DNA of 64,000 nt from Xenoacremonium recifei (lineage: Eukaryota; Ascomycota; Sordariomycetes; Hypocreales; Nectriaceae), in contig WOFQ01000068.1 in the NCBI GenBank assembly GCA_012184525.1, positions 1 through 64,000 of the forward strand, written 5' to 3'. Numbering within the stretch: the first letter of the stretch is position 1; each line of letters begins with the position of its first letter. Of this stretch, positions 30,877-41,384 are shown piece by piece. A program made the position numbers and the translations under genes. A model generated the notes under the pieces. The model searched no databases, had not been told where the DNA came from, and saw only the letters and a program-made list of their open reading frames with translations.

Positions 30877-32951
30877 CTACTGTTCAATATCTATGCCAGA
30901 CTCGTCGTGAGAGTACCAGAAGTCCAATTTCCCTCTCATTTCGTTGCATATCACCCTGATGCCAGGGATATGCTCATGGGGGTAAGTGCTGTAGCACCGG
31001 ACTTTCGTCGCCAAGCGAAGACCGCCTAATTCAGGTTGCCTATACGAGCATAAAGCATAACAGAGATGCTTTGGCTTCTCGAAAATCCTGACCCGATCTA
31101 GACCAATGCGACAACTACCCAAAGCTCGCTGAGCCCCATTTTTATACTCAAAAATCAAGCCTGCGCAGTAACCTATGTCCTTGTTCTCGAAGAGACGAAC
31201 GCGAATGACACCCTCTAACTGCGCTGTAGACTCGTACGCTTCGTACAGCGCATGATCATCTGGCATAGGGCAGGGAAATTCTGGAACGAACTTTCGGGGA
31301 ACTTCGCCTGGTTCTCGAGGATAGATTCCGAACGATGTAGATGTGTTCCAGTCGGCAGTGTTGCATATCAGCAGGGTCGGCGAGTAGTTTGTCAAGACAG
31401 TGTCATCACCGCCGTTTTCGTGACCGGGTCCTATGCCGACATCGCCAGCCAGCTTCATGCGCATCTCCGGGAAGCTTAGTCTTGCTGCTTGATCCATGAC
31501 AAAAACAGGAACTTACCAGAATGCGAGGCTTTTCTGGCTTCTGTGCGATATTTCGCGCCACGCGGATTCCAACGGCCTGGATCTCTTCACCTTCAGGTAG
31601 GGGAAGATATGCCCAGACCAGGTATGGTAATTGTTGCTGGAGTAGGCGCTTGTATGTTTTCAGCGCATTGGGACTCGCCGCAGTATGAGCGTGGATCGCA
31701 TATAGCTTGTATCTTGAGAAGAAGAACGTGATTCCGGTCGCTTCACGAATATCGGTAGTAAAGAAGCGTGAGGGTTCGTTCAGCCGCGAAGAGAAGCTGC
31801 ATTCATCGATCGAGGGTGGGTTGGGCATGTCCCAGATTCTAAAGCCCCTGAGTCTGCGTGGCAGGCTGAGGCGTACAAGCATAAACTAACCCGATATTAG
31901 AAAGATTAAGCTCCTGTCTTGGTGGATAATTACCTTCACTTTTGCTCCAAGACTGTCATATTCTTCGTAAACCTCGTGACGCTCGTTCGCATCCAGGATT
32001 ATATAGGCAGCAGTATCTGAGCGCCAGTATTTGAAGGTCGGAATTTCCGAAAGCCGTTCGATCTGCTTGATGCCTCGATTATCAATGGTAAGTCGCATAT
32101 GTGGTGGAAGAAACTGTGTTGTGGTCATCTCTGCGTCTTCTCCGCGCACCCATGGACGCGTCAAGCGCATAGGAATGCCCAATTCCCCTGGTCCTCGAAA
32201 GCTGATGCTAATTGCTTGCACGAGCTGCTTAGCCATAGCCACGGCAGTGACATAACGCCAGAAAGTGGAAGGCTCGGAGTAGCCACGAATGATTCGAATG
32301 AGTTCCGGAGGGAGCTTTTTCAGGCCGGCCATTCCGTAGGCCTCAGCCATATCACAGGCGACATTGACTCCAAAATCGGGGTCGTTGTCGAGTCCAAGGT
32401 ATGGCATCATTTGCCAGGCTTTCCGATACAAAGCAGCCGTCCACACCCTGCTCTCAGAGTCTAGGACACCACATGTATGTTCGAACAACTGAAGACAATC
32501 AGTGTGTATACCTACGCCCTCAAGTGCGGACGAGCAATTGCCGCAATTCTGCGTCCAGCAGAGGAGCTCGTTGTCCGTGGAGAGGGTTTTCTCGTTGATG
32601 CCAGGAAACACTGCGCGATTCAGGCGATTGGACGTTCCGCCTGAAGTTAAGCTTTCTATAACTGTGAACCATGGTTAGAAGAACAAGTGCGAAGGTCTCG
32701 CCAGGCTGTCGGGCCATCATCCACTTACTAGGCACGAAGCTGACGCCGGGAGCCAGGGCTTGCGAGCAAACACCACATTCAGTCCGAAATTGGACATGGT
32801 GACTGGAGTTGGCAGACGGCCCAGCAAGGCCGAGTTTCTCGTCCAATGTAAGGATCGGGCCAGGGGGGTATCGATACATGGTCCACGATGCCATAGATGT
32901 GAAGAAGGCTGTGAGGAGAGCCAGCTGGTGAGGGGAAGGACATGCATGCAT
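30877..32951 (-). CDS. conserved fungal protein of unknown function, Cys-rich N-terminus with F-box-like motif (635 aa)
   Basis: Four exons: 32729-32951, 31934-32661, 31517-31885 and 30877-31464, with introns of 67, 48 and 52 bp in consistent phase. The N-terminal 150 residues carry paired cysteines (C-G-V-C, then C-G-N-C, then G-I-H-T-D-C-L), suggesting zinc binding. Next comes an F-box-like helix (KKLPPELIRIIRGYSE). The remainder is a long alpha/beta region without a recognised domain, including a KLAGDVGIGPGHE block after the last intron. This architecture resembles lineage-expanded hypothetical proteins of Sordariomycetes; no function has been assigned that I can name. In-frame ATGs at 32894 and 32879 are alternative starts. 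It is convergent with the propeller gene, 257 bases away. Confidence 0.75.
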
Positions 32952-33400
32952 GTACGGCTTATGTCATGTGACCACGGGTGTGATAAATAATCAGCTGACT
33001 CGATAGCCCTCATAGAAATGTGCATTTTCGCCGAAAGTGCAGGTTTCGATGCTTGAAAAATGTTAAGTGCTTGGACCTGAGAGATGTAATTGACATTTTA
33101 AGACACTCCAAGCTAGAGAAAACTAAATGGAGATCTTGGGTCTTCTGGTGTCATTAGGTGAGAACTTTAAACTGTTAAGGGATTTACTATGGATCGCTCC
33201 ATAAGTTTAACAACCGTCCGGTAGAAGCCAGATCCCTGTCACGCCGTACGGAGGCCAGATCCAAGACTATCGGAAACAGATACATTTGCATGGCTATTGT
33301 TTTCTATGCGACGAACAAAACCATTTATCCTTGCCAACCCGAATCTATACAACTCCATGCTGGTCCCAAAAATCGTATCAAACATAACCCACAATCTGTC
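32952..33400. other. intergenic between two minus-strand genes
   Basis: Promoter of the unknown four-exon gene and 3' flank of the MARVEL-like gene. Nothing else is recognised. Confidence 0.5.
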
Positions 33401-34486
33401 TTAACGTCTCGGACCGTGTGGCCGCTGCCCAGCAGCGTACTGGAGCATCTGATAAGAGTATTGCCTTTCGCCTGAAGTCCTTCGCGGCGAGACCGGCGGC
33501 TGATGGCTAAATGAGTGACGGCGGCCATGTCTTCCACGATCTCCCGATCTTGCTCGAGGATCATACGTTTCATTAGGTTGAGGGACTTGGCTAGAGTGAT
33601 AAGATGGCGGACGCTCTCGAGAACCGGGGCGGCTTTGCATTAATGGCTGGCCCTGGGAAGAGTGTCTTGAGTGAGACGAACGTGTCCCCCGAGTGGTGTG
33701 TCTTCCCGCGGCTGAGTGCGTTCGTCCTTGTCGGCTCGGTCGCGTCGGTCTATCTCCTCGGGAGGTTGAATGGCTCATACTCCTCCTCTTGCTCTGGTGG
33801 TGAGTGTGGCTTTTGTACTCGGTCTGAATTCCTTGCTCCGGGTCTGTGTCAAAACAATGTTCCAAGCCGTAGGCGCTCGGCGGAGAGTAGTATTTGGCTC
33901 TGTCGCGCTGCACAGCCTGTCGTCGTTGCTGATCGCGGTGTTCTCGGAAGTTTTTGATGCTGAGCACAGCCATGTACGAGGCCAGAGAGCTAATTGGAGT
34001 TCCACGTTAACATCATACCCAGTTTAGTCTGTCTTGGGGGTATGAATTACCTTAGAATCATTGACAGGACAACGACGACCCATCCAAGTCCGCAATATGT
34101 CCCCTCACAAAACTGCGTGTTGGCTCTCAACAGTAGGAAAGTAACTGCACTCCAAAACACGATCTCCATGCTGTTCAAAATCGCATAGGCCTTCAAACTC
34201 TGCCATCTCTTCAAAGACCGGACGCGTTCCGTCAAAATTTCGTATAGAAGAATGACAAGGGACTTGGCACTCTAGACTCGACAAGTTAGCCTCTGTGAAA
34301 AGTAGCTAGTATTGGTGGTGATCGTACCATTCCCAAGCTCATCGTGCCCGCCCGATTTCTGGGAGCTGCCGCTGGACGGACAAGTATTCGCACCACGGAG
34401 AGTATGAGGACTGTAGTAATCAAGACCATTTGTACAGCCTGGATCGCCGTCTTAAAGCGGTTGCTGAAAAGTGCCATGAAACCCAT
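33401..34486 (-). CDS. MARVEL-like integral membrane protein (322 aa)
   Basis: Exons 34328-34486, 34051-34271 and 33401-33989, with phase-0 and phase-2 introns (56 and 61 bp). The N-terminal half has about four hydrophobic segments: one after MALFSNRFKTA, one in SAKSLVILLYEIL, one in MEIVFWSAVTFLLLRA, and one rebuilt across intron 2 (VVVVLSMILSSLASYMAVLS). They are linked by short loops with two cysteines (FCEGTYCG). The C-terminal 180 residues are hydrophilic and rich in R/S/H/Q, with many RHS and SRGD repeats, probably disordered and cytosolic. This is the layout of fungal MARVEL-domain-like proteins, whose roles are poorly known. An in-frame ATG lies upstream, but MGFMALFSNR is the more natural start. 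Confidence 0.72.
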
Positions 34487-35314
34487 CTTGTTGACAAGTG
34501 GTGATGCGTGATTCGGAGTAGATGGAGAAGTTGATGTCTGTCCAAAATCACAAAAATGAAGGCATAAACAACATAGATATAATCCCATTTTGGAAACAAA
34601 AATAGATTTATCCCGGGGTTTAGATCTCCTTGGCACATTGGGCTGAATGAAGCTTAAGTCCAATACTTCCGGCCCATTCGGTCTCGCGTTCGGTCTGGCG
34701 TCCTATTGGCTGGCGGTGGGGGAGCGAGAGCGAGAGTGGACCTGATGCCATCTAGACCGCGACTCAGATCGCCCTGATACCGAGTTGAGGGTAATCATAG
34801 TGTCTACTTACGCGTCTTAGTTTTATCTATTGTCTGAAATGGGATGTCAAGTGAAGGGATCCGACCTATGAAATGCTAGAGCCCCAGAATAACAAGGCTA
34901 CGGCTCCGGGCCTCGATCCATAGACAAGGATGACTGACGACTGAGTCCGCGGACCGACCCTTATAAATCTATTTATAACCGTATCTGGCACAGACCTTGG
35001 AGGACTTAGCTTTTCCCTTGCAGCTCTCTCATCATGAATTAGAAATACCAGGTACTTTCAAGACTGCCCCTGGACGATCTCCCTTCAATGTTCCCCTTTA
35101 GGGTAGGACGTCATTGCGGCTATGCAAAAAACATCGGGGACTTTTTAGAAGACTATCTAAATGCTCAGGGCCTTTAGATGAAACAAAGTATGGTGAATAG
35201 ATTCGGAATTCACAATCACGAAGAATCTTACTAGCATGCGGTGATAGTTATCGTACACCAAGGGTTAAGGGAGTCTATTAATTAAAAACTCGGTATTGTT
35301 CAAGACATCCTTTT
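34487..35314. other. intergenic, MARVEL-like gene promoter and regulator 3' flank
   Basis: No gene is seen. A TATA-like TATAAATC sits near 34962 on the plus strand without an obvious plus-strand gene downstream. Confidence 0.5.
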
Positions 35315-37078
35315 CTAGAATGAACTGAAGTCCATTGCCTCCATGTCAAACCAAAAACGAGCGTCCGAATCTTGCATCACTCCATTTATACCAAACATAT
35401 CGGCAATAGTCATATCTACGTCGGTCACTTGGCTTGGGGCCTCCCTCTGTGTTATCTGCGCATATTTGGCCACAGTGCCTTTCGAAAGCCGGCGATAGAG
35501 CCTCAGCATCTTGCGACCGGACTTCCACCTCTCCGTCATCGCAGAGAGGATCATTATGCAAGATTGGATGTCGTCGTAGACCGAGGCCCAGTCCGTCTCT
35601 CGACGAATGTTATCATCCGTCCATAAACAAAACAATTGCGTTACAGCGGCAAGAAAGAGCCAATGGACTGCCATCCAGGTAGTGTCAATGCTCTCTCGCT
35701 CATCAAGCTTGGTATAGCTCTGTATGACCCGGGACGCTGCATCAAAGCAACGATGCAGATCTTCAGACCCTGGCTGTGGGTTTGCTGGAGATGGCCTGTG
35801 AGCGAACATGCACAGGTTGTAATAGGAGTGATGGAACCATTCTAAAACATGGTCCGAGCTCTCGACCGGGATATCTTGGAACCACTGATCTAATCGTACT
35901 TGAAAGTCGGGGACGTAATTCTCCGGATAGTCCACTGTTTGCTGATACAGGACATCAGCTGCTTCGCTTTGAAGGCGGCGCAGCCGGAAGCAGTGGTTGG
36001 CAAGCCTCACTGGGAGAGAAAGATGGGCGGATGCGGCACCTGGCAGAGCACAGGTTATGATTTGATCCAGTAGAAAAGCTGGGCGTCCTAGGGTATTCCC
36101 AACAGCTCGATCCATGCTGTACAAAGACCAGAAGAGACGCCTAGGAAGATCTTCCGACACTCCAAATCTTGCTGCTGCAAGTTTTGCCCCGTCTTCAGAA
36201 TGCAGTTTCAGGGAAGAAGCCATCCGTGAAGCGATGCCCAATAATTGCCACACGATGGGCTTTTGGGGATTGACCATAGAGAACAAGAGTAGTAATAGAA
36301 TCACTTGAAGTGACTCCAACGTTTTATCCCGAATGAGAGAATCGAGCATCCCAATAGCTTTTTCATGATGTGCCTCTGCCAAGCTCGATGTCACAACGTT
36401 ACTTCCACTGTTTCCAGAGAGGTGCAGTGCAATTGCAAACACAAGGTGGACTGCAGCGGCTGCAGCATCTGAAGATTCCCCGAACTGATAGTATCGGTCC
36501 AGGAGGGCATCAAACTCTTCCTGTTCTAAGATACGGTACTGCCACTGCGACAGTGAGAAAGCGTGGAAAAGCTCTCGCATGTTATCTCGTGGCGGAATAG
36601 TCAAGTTCTGATGAGGTTGTTCCAACCCATCCAGGAGAGCAGCCGGAATGACTGGGTGTTGTTTAGGGGCCGGAGTATCCTCCGGAGCGTCCAAGAGCCC
36701 ATTAGCCTGAGCTAAATGGATGGATGCCTCGATGAACATCATGCCACTTGAAGGGCCTAGGTAACGCTGCGAGTCGTTGGAGGTAGAAGTCGTAGGGATT
36801 CGGGGCTCGGATCTCATACTCAGGGGTGAATTGGCCGAGGGCGCCGTCTGAATGGCATTTCGCTGCATACCCTTCAACGTCTCAAGTTCGACTTCAAGCT
36901 GGGCGATCTCCTCCTCCAGATTTGATGCATAATTGAGATAAGCTGCCGCCGAGTTTCTGAAGGGATATTCGCAGACGTGGCCCAGTCTCCGGCACCGCCC
37001 ACATATGGGCAGTGTTTTATCGCACTTGACTCGATGAGTCCTGCATTTCACGCAGGCCGGAGGAGCGGTCTCAGCCAT
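35315..37078 (-). CDS. Zn2Cys6 transcription factor with fungal MHR domain (587 aa)
   Basis: A single exon with ATG at 37078. The zinc cluster is at the extreme N-terminus, Cys at 9, 12, 19, 26, 29 and 36, followed by a short coiled coil (NYASNLEEEIAQLEVELETLK). The central MHR domain is recognised by the LFHAFSLSQWQYRILEQEEF entry, the DLPRRLFWSLYSMDRAVG helix and the HRPSPANP motif, all in expected order, so the protein looks full length. It is divergent from a second Zn2Cys6 gene across 361 bp. Together with the MFS pump beyond, these may form a small regulator-efflux unit, which is inference. Confidence 0.9.
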   Translation of the reverse strand: MAETAPPACVKCRTHRVKCDKTLPICGRCRRLGHVCEYPFRNSAAAYLNYASNLEEEIAQLEVELETLKGMQRNAIQTAPSANSPLSMRSEPRIPTTSTSNDSQRYLGPSSGMMFIEASIHLAQANGLLDAPEDTPAPKQHPVIPAALLDGLEQPHQNLTIPPRDNMRELFHAFSLSQWQYRILEQEEFDALLDRYYQFGESSDAAAAAVHLVFAIALHLSGNSGSNVVTSSLAEAHHEKAIGMLDSLIRDKTLESLQVILLLLLFSMVNPQKPIVWQLLGIASRMASSLKLHSEDGAKLAAARFGVSEDLPRRLFWSLYSMDRAVGNTLGRPAFLLDQIITCALPGAASAHLSLPVRLANHCFRLRRLQSEAADVLYQQTVDYPENYVPDFQVRLDQWFQDIPVESSDHVLEWFHHSYYNLCMFAHRPSPANPQPGSEDLHRCFDAASRVIQSYTKLDERESIDTTWMAVHWLFLAAVTQLFCLWTDDNIRRETDWASVYDDIQSCIMILSAMTERWKSGRKMLRLYRRLSKGTVAKYAQITQREAPSQVTDVDMTIADMFGINGVMQDSDARFWFDMEAMDFSSF

Positions 37079-37439
37079 GGCGGTTCTTATCGTGTCAGAG
37101 ACTCCAGGATCTCATTGAACGAGGGCTTGGAGTGGATCTGGTCGAGCGCTCAGGATCATCTCCCAGTAGGCTCGCTGACCCTGCTTTGTGCAACAAAACA
37201 AGAGTGTTTGGAGGTCACATGGAAGCGTTGTATAATCTTTAATATCTCAGCCAGATATGAAGAGGTCAAGTCTGGGCCTAAGTCCAGACGAGAGGCGAGA
37301 GCCGGATCTGTCTCGGCGGTAGCGCAGACCCCGGTCAAGGAATATCCGCTTATTTACATATAGCACCCTTGATCTCGCTCCCGTCTCGCTCCCTACCTAG
37401 ATCCTTCACCTCCCAACTTCCATTCCATCAATAATTGGC
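37079..37439. promoter_or_regulatory. divergent promoter between two Zn2Cys6 genes
   Basis: A 361-bp intergenic region between two outward-facing regulator genes. Several CGG/CCG trinucleotides occur, but no clear paired site was identified by eye. Confidence 0.45.
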
Positions 37440-38741
37440 ATGGAAGCTCTATCATCCGCCAAGCGTCCGTCCGCGATCCCAGTCTGCGAAAGATGTCGTA
37501 GGAGAAGGCAAAAGTGCGACACCGACAATCTCAACCCCTGCCGGCCCTGTGTCAACGCGGGCTTGTCGGAATGTCTCATTTCAGAACCCGATGGCCAAGT
37601 TTCCATCCCGAGAACCTACGTGCGCAGCCTAGAAGACCAATCGGAGCACCTCAGGCAGCAGATCCAAGCTCTTAGAAACCAGCTCCGTCAACAATCTGCC
37701 GAGGCCCAGGTTGCGAACCAAGGCCACCCGATTCCGGAGACTGAGGAAAACCTCTTGTTCCCATCTCCTGGAGGTGCCTCTGACTCCCTCATTGAGAATC
37801 TGTTCAGTCATACCAGACGCGCGGAAGACAGCAGCTCTAAGGTCAAGTCGCTTGTTCAGGACCTTGGACAAGTCTCGCTCGCAGCATTGAGTACCCCAGC
37901 AGCTGGGCAGTCTTCAACAGATGCCTTATCAAGAATCATTCTCAGTGCCGCTGCAGCAAGTACAATGGAAGTGGATGAACGATCGGAACCCCTGCCGTTG
38001 CCTGACATATCCATCGCGCAGCGCGTTTGTTCGCGATATTGCCAGGATATTTTACCTGGCTTTCCATTCATAAACGCTTCGGACATCCTCCTTCATCTAC
38101 GGCTCAGCTACCAAAGTGAGGCACCTTATTCGGTCTTCATGATTGCAACTATGCTTGCCACCACCGCCGTCTTTCTCTCGCCGAATTCGATCCCCAACGC
38201 GATTGGCCTCTATCGCACAGGACTGTTCTCACTTGAACACTGGTTTGATTCGAAGGGCGGAGCGGACATGCTGCAATCCTTGGAAGCAGTAGTTGCTCTA
38301 GGCCAGTTCGCATCAATTGTTGGTGAGCGATACGGAGATGCCTGGGGTCTCGCTGGGATGGCTGTCCGAATCGCGGTCGACCTCGGTTTTCACAAGATCT
38401 GCGATACTGGTCGGAAACGTCGGCTCTTCTGGTCTGCGTACTCCTTGGATCGCAGGATGGCCATCATTGATGACCTACCGGTGGCGGTGTCGGATCGAGC
38501 TATAGATGCTGAAATCGACTCAGATGATTGCCATCCCTTTCGCCTGTATCAGCTTCTTTCGGAGATCCATGATGCGAAAGAACCCGTGGCATCAGCCTGG
38601 CAAGATGGCATAAAAGTACGACTTGATCAATGGTACCAAAAGCTTCTGTCGTACAACCCAATATTTCCGCGGAGGCTCCAAAGCGACTACTTCATGGCGA
38701 TTACAAAGTTGCAGGACAAGCTGATTACTTCAATACGATGA
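37440..38741 (+). CDS. Zn2Cys6 transcription factor, apparently C-terminally truncated (433 aa)
   Basis: A single exon with ATG in GGCATGGAAG. The zinc cluster has Cys at 16, 19, 26, 34, 37 and 45 and is followed by a Gln-rich coiled coil (RSLEDQSEHLRQQIQALRNQ). The MHR domain starts normally (ILPGFPFINASDILLHL; KRRLFWSAYSLDRRMAI). It ends at SDYFMAITKLQ plus a few residues, just where family members carry the Y-h-x-A-x-x-L-L-hydrophobic-RPSP helix and about 200 more residues. The stop is 52 bp from the stop of the convergent MFS gene. The DNA-binding half is intact, so the product could still bind DNA but may lack activation or effector sensing. A missed terminal intron is an alternative, though no continuing exon was found. 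Confidence 0.8.
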   Translation: MEALSSAKRPSAIPVCERCRRRRQKCDTDNLNPCRPCVNAGLSECLISEPDGQVSIPRTYVRSLEDQSEHLRQQIQALRNQLRQQSAEAQVANQGHPIPETEENLLFPSPGGASDSLIENLFSHTRRAEDSSSKVKSLVQDLGQVSLAALSTPAAGQSSTDALSRIILSAAAASTMEVDERSEPLPLPDISIAQRVCSRYCQDILPGFPFINASDILLHLRLSYQSEAPYSVFMIATMLATTAVFLSPNSIPNAIGLYRTGLFSLEHWFDSKGGADMLQSLEAVVALGQFASIVGERYGDAWGLAGMAVRIAVDLGFHKICDTGRKRRLFWSAYSLDRRMAIIDDLPVAVSDRAIDAEIDSDDCHPFRLYQLLSEIHDAKEPVASAWQDGIKVRLDQWYQKLLSYNPIFPRRLQSDYFMAITKLQDKLITSIR

Positions 38742-38793
38742 ACATTACGAAAAGCACTTTTAATATTTCCTCGGGGTTTCGGAAGACAACTAA

Positions 38794-40730
38794 TCAGACT
38801 TCCTCACCATTGGACTCAGCACGCTTGCCGATCCCGATCTTCTGGGTTGATCGCACTTTATCCCCCAAGACATGGTGCCTTATCATCAGGCTCGTCACCA
38901 ATCCAGCCCCCATGACTACCGCCACCTCGATGAACACGTGGTTCATCGCCTGCTGGAAGATATTTACAGCATCCTGCCGCTCCTCCCCACCGAGAGTTCT
39001 CACAGCTTCGATGGCCTGGGTGACACTAAGCTGCCCTCCGCCCAGTTCTAACTTGTTCAATTCTTCAAAACAAACCAGCCCACCAACGCTTATCCCAATA
39101 CTAGAACCGATTGCCCTGATGAAGGCATAGGCTGATGAAGAGAGAGCAATGTCCGACGCTGGAGAGCTCTCATCGAAGGATGCATGGATGGGGATCAACA
39201 GTGAATTGAAGTTTGGCCCGACACCGATTCCGGTGACGATGAGGAGAATCGAAATGACAGCGACCGAGGTGGACTGGGCAGGTTAGATGTCAGAGAAGAA
39301 TCTCGAAATGGACAAAAAGTATGACTCACTTCTTCAAGCAGGGTCAGAAGCCCGCAGCCTAGGGTTCCGATAATGAAACCGGCCCATATCAATTCTCGAT
39401 ACCTATCCCAAGTTAGCGAAAGGTCCTACAGAATGCATAATGGCGAGGCAATTTACCGCTTTGTAGCTGTTATGATGTATCCGCTGCCGGTACTCACTGT
39501 TGCAAACGCCAGGACGAGAGGCAACAAACTTACTCCGCTTCTCGTAGACGATTCGCCTTTGACTCCCTGGAAGTACAAGGGCGTGTAATAGTTCAGACCC
39601 GAGTACGATAGAGAGTGCAAAAATGTCGCTGCATATGCACCCGCTCTAGTTCGATCTTGGAAAAATCTCAAGGGAATCACTGGGCGCTTTGCCAACGTCT
39701 CAAGGTAGCAGAATGTACCAAGCCCAAAGACAGCCAGTATAATACAGGAGAGAACTTGCGCAGATGACCAGCTCTCACCTTGAGACGCCCACTCGAAAGC
39801 AAGCAACAGTAGAACAGTCGAAGCTCCCATCGCGAAGATGCCCGAGAAGTCTAGAGACTTCACAGCTTGCTTCAAAGGCACGGTCGGCCGAGAAATTTGA
39901 AGGAAGATCAAGATGACTATAAAGCAGAGGGCACATATGGGCAGATTGACGAAGAAACACTTCACAAAAGTTAGCATTGTTGAGAGCAGCAGGGGAAATT
40001 CACATACCCATCGCCAACTGGCCTTTTCTGCAAAAACACCTCCGAGAACTGGCCCAAGAGCAGACGCGACAGCCCACGTAGCGCCAATGAAACCCTGATA
40101 TTTGCCTCGCTTCCTCGTTCCAACCAGATCGCCAATTAAGATGAACACAAGGCTCGTTATTCCTCCCGCTCCAATCCCCTGGATTGTTCGTGCCGCGATC
40201 AACCAGCCGATGTTTTGAGCCGCGCCGCATAGTGTGCTGCCCAGGGTGAATATGACGATTGCTGTCTCAAACACAGACTTTCGGCCGAAGGCCTCGGAAG
40301 CCTGTCCGAATAACGGCTGCACCACTGCTTGCGACAAGGCGTATGCTGAGCCAACCCACGTATATCCTTCGTTTGATGACGCTGCACCGAGACTAGGCAT
40401 GATCTTGGGCAGGGCAGTTGAGACTATAGTCTGGTCGAGAGCGGGTAGGAAGAGAGCCATGAACATGCTAGCGACGAGGACAAGGTGTCTCCAGGTAGAC
40501 TGGCTGGGTTCTGCCTCGTCCGCTTTCGCCTCTTGGGTCAGCCTCGTTGGTGGAAGGTCAGCAGCATTGTCATCGCTGTCTAGGTCGACCACTGTAAGCT
40601 CCGAAGGCGTTTCGAGATCTGATTGTGACATCATGGGTTCTTCGGACATTTCATGCTTCTCTGCCGGAACGCCATCGTGACCTCGCACGTTAGACGCAAC
40701 AGACTGGCTGCTTTCACGAGGACCCTGCAT
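38794..40730 (-). CDS. MFS drug-efflux transporter, DHA2 / 14-TM family (592 aa)
   Basis: Exons 40008-40730, 39457-39959, 39330-39402 and 38794-39273, with introns of 48, 54 and 56 bp. The first intron is a multiple of three and stop-free, but removing it restores the conserved ASWRWCFFVNLPI block. A hydrophilic acidic N-terminus of about 85 residues precedes 14 predicted membrane helices. Motifs include LDQTIVSTALP (motif D1), the GRKSVFE loop, the GIGAGGITSLVFILIGDLV motif C and the DLVGTRKRGKYQG loop. The family exports toxins, drugs and secondary metabolites by proton antiport at the plasma membrane. It is convergent with the truncated regulator and could be its former target. Confidence 0.88.
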
Positions 40731-41384
40731 CGTGACGAATAAACCTGAAGAAGCCAACACTGATCAGGAAAGCATTGCAGGACAGGTTCTAAGAAAATCG
40801 AATGGAAACATCGAACGAGACATCTACCCGCTCGTCGGCGAAGTTCTTTTTGAAGGAGACCATCGTTACGAACAGGAGCGGCAGCGACGCGACCGGCCGA
40901 AGTCGGGACAACACAATGGCGCTTCACCGACGAATTTCTTCAAGGTGGATCTTTTCTTTGAAGTTTTCCCAAAGGTTATGGAGGCTATGGAGGCTGATCG
41001 CGGATTGCCCGATGGCCTCAAGCTGACGATAGCTCATTTACCGACTCAAATTCCCTCCCCACAGGGTGGCAAGCTATGCGTTGCCAATTGCAATTGCTAA
41101 CATTTTGGAAATTAAATGAGATTGACAAGACAAGGTCGAACTTTCTCGGATGATTAATCTTGGACAAGGAACATTATCGTATCGCGTCGAGCGGACTCAG
41201 AGGCACCTATCAAGCTCAACTGAAGAGCTACAGACGGCTGTGTCTAGCGCTGGTAAACCAACAACACCTCTTCAGACCTGGAATGACACGTTCAAGCTCA
41301 AGTGATGACTGGGGTTATTAGGACACAAAATAATGATTCAAATCAATGAAGTCTATAGTTTTATGGTTCTATTGTTCTATCCCT
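40731..41384. other. intergenic between efflux pump and amidase
   Basis: Contains the efflux-pump promoter and the amidase 3' flank. Short plus-strand frames here lack starts or domains and are not called. Confidence 0.5.

Noticed and set aside
33604..33957. 117-codon plus-strand frame
   Set aside because: It is antisense to the R/S-rich tail of the MARVEL-like gene, whose three-exon model is phase-consistent.
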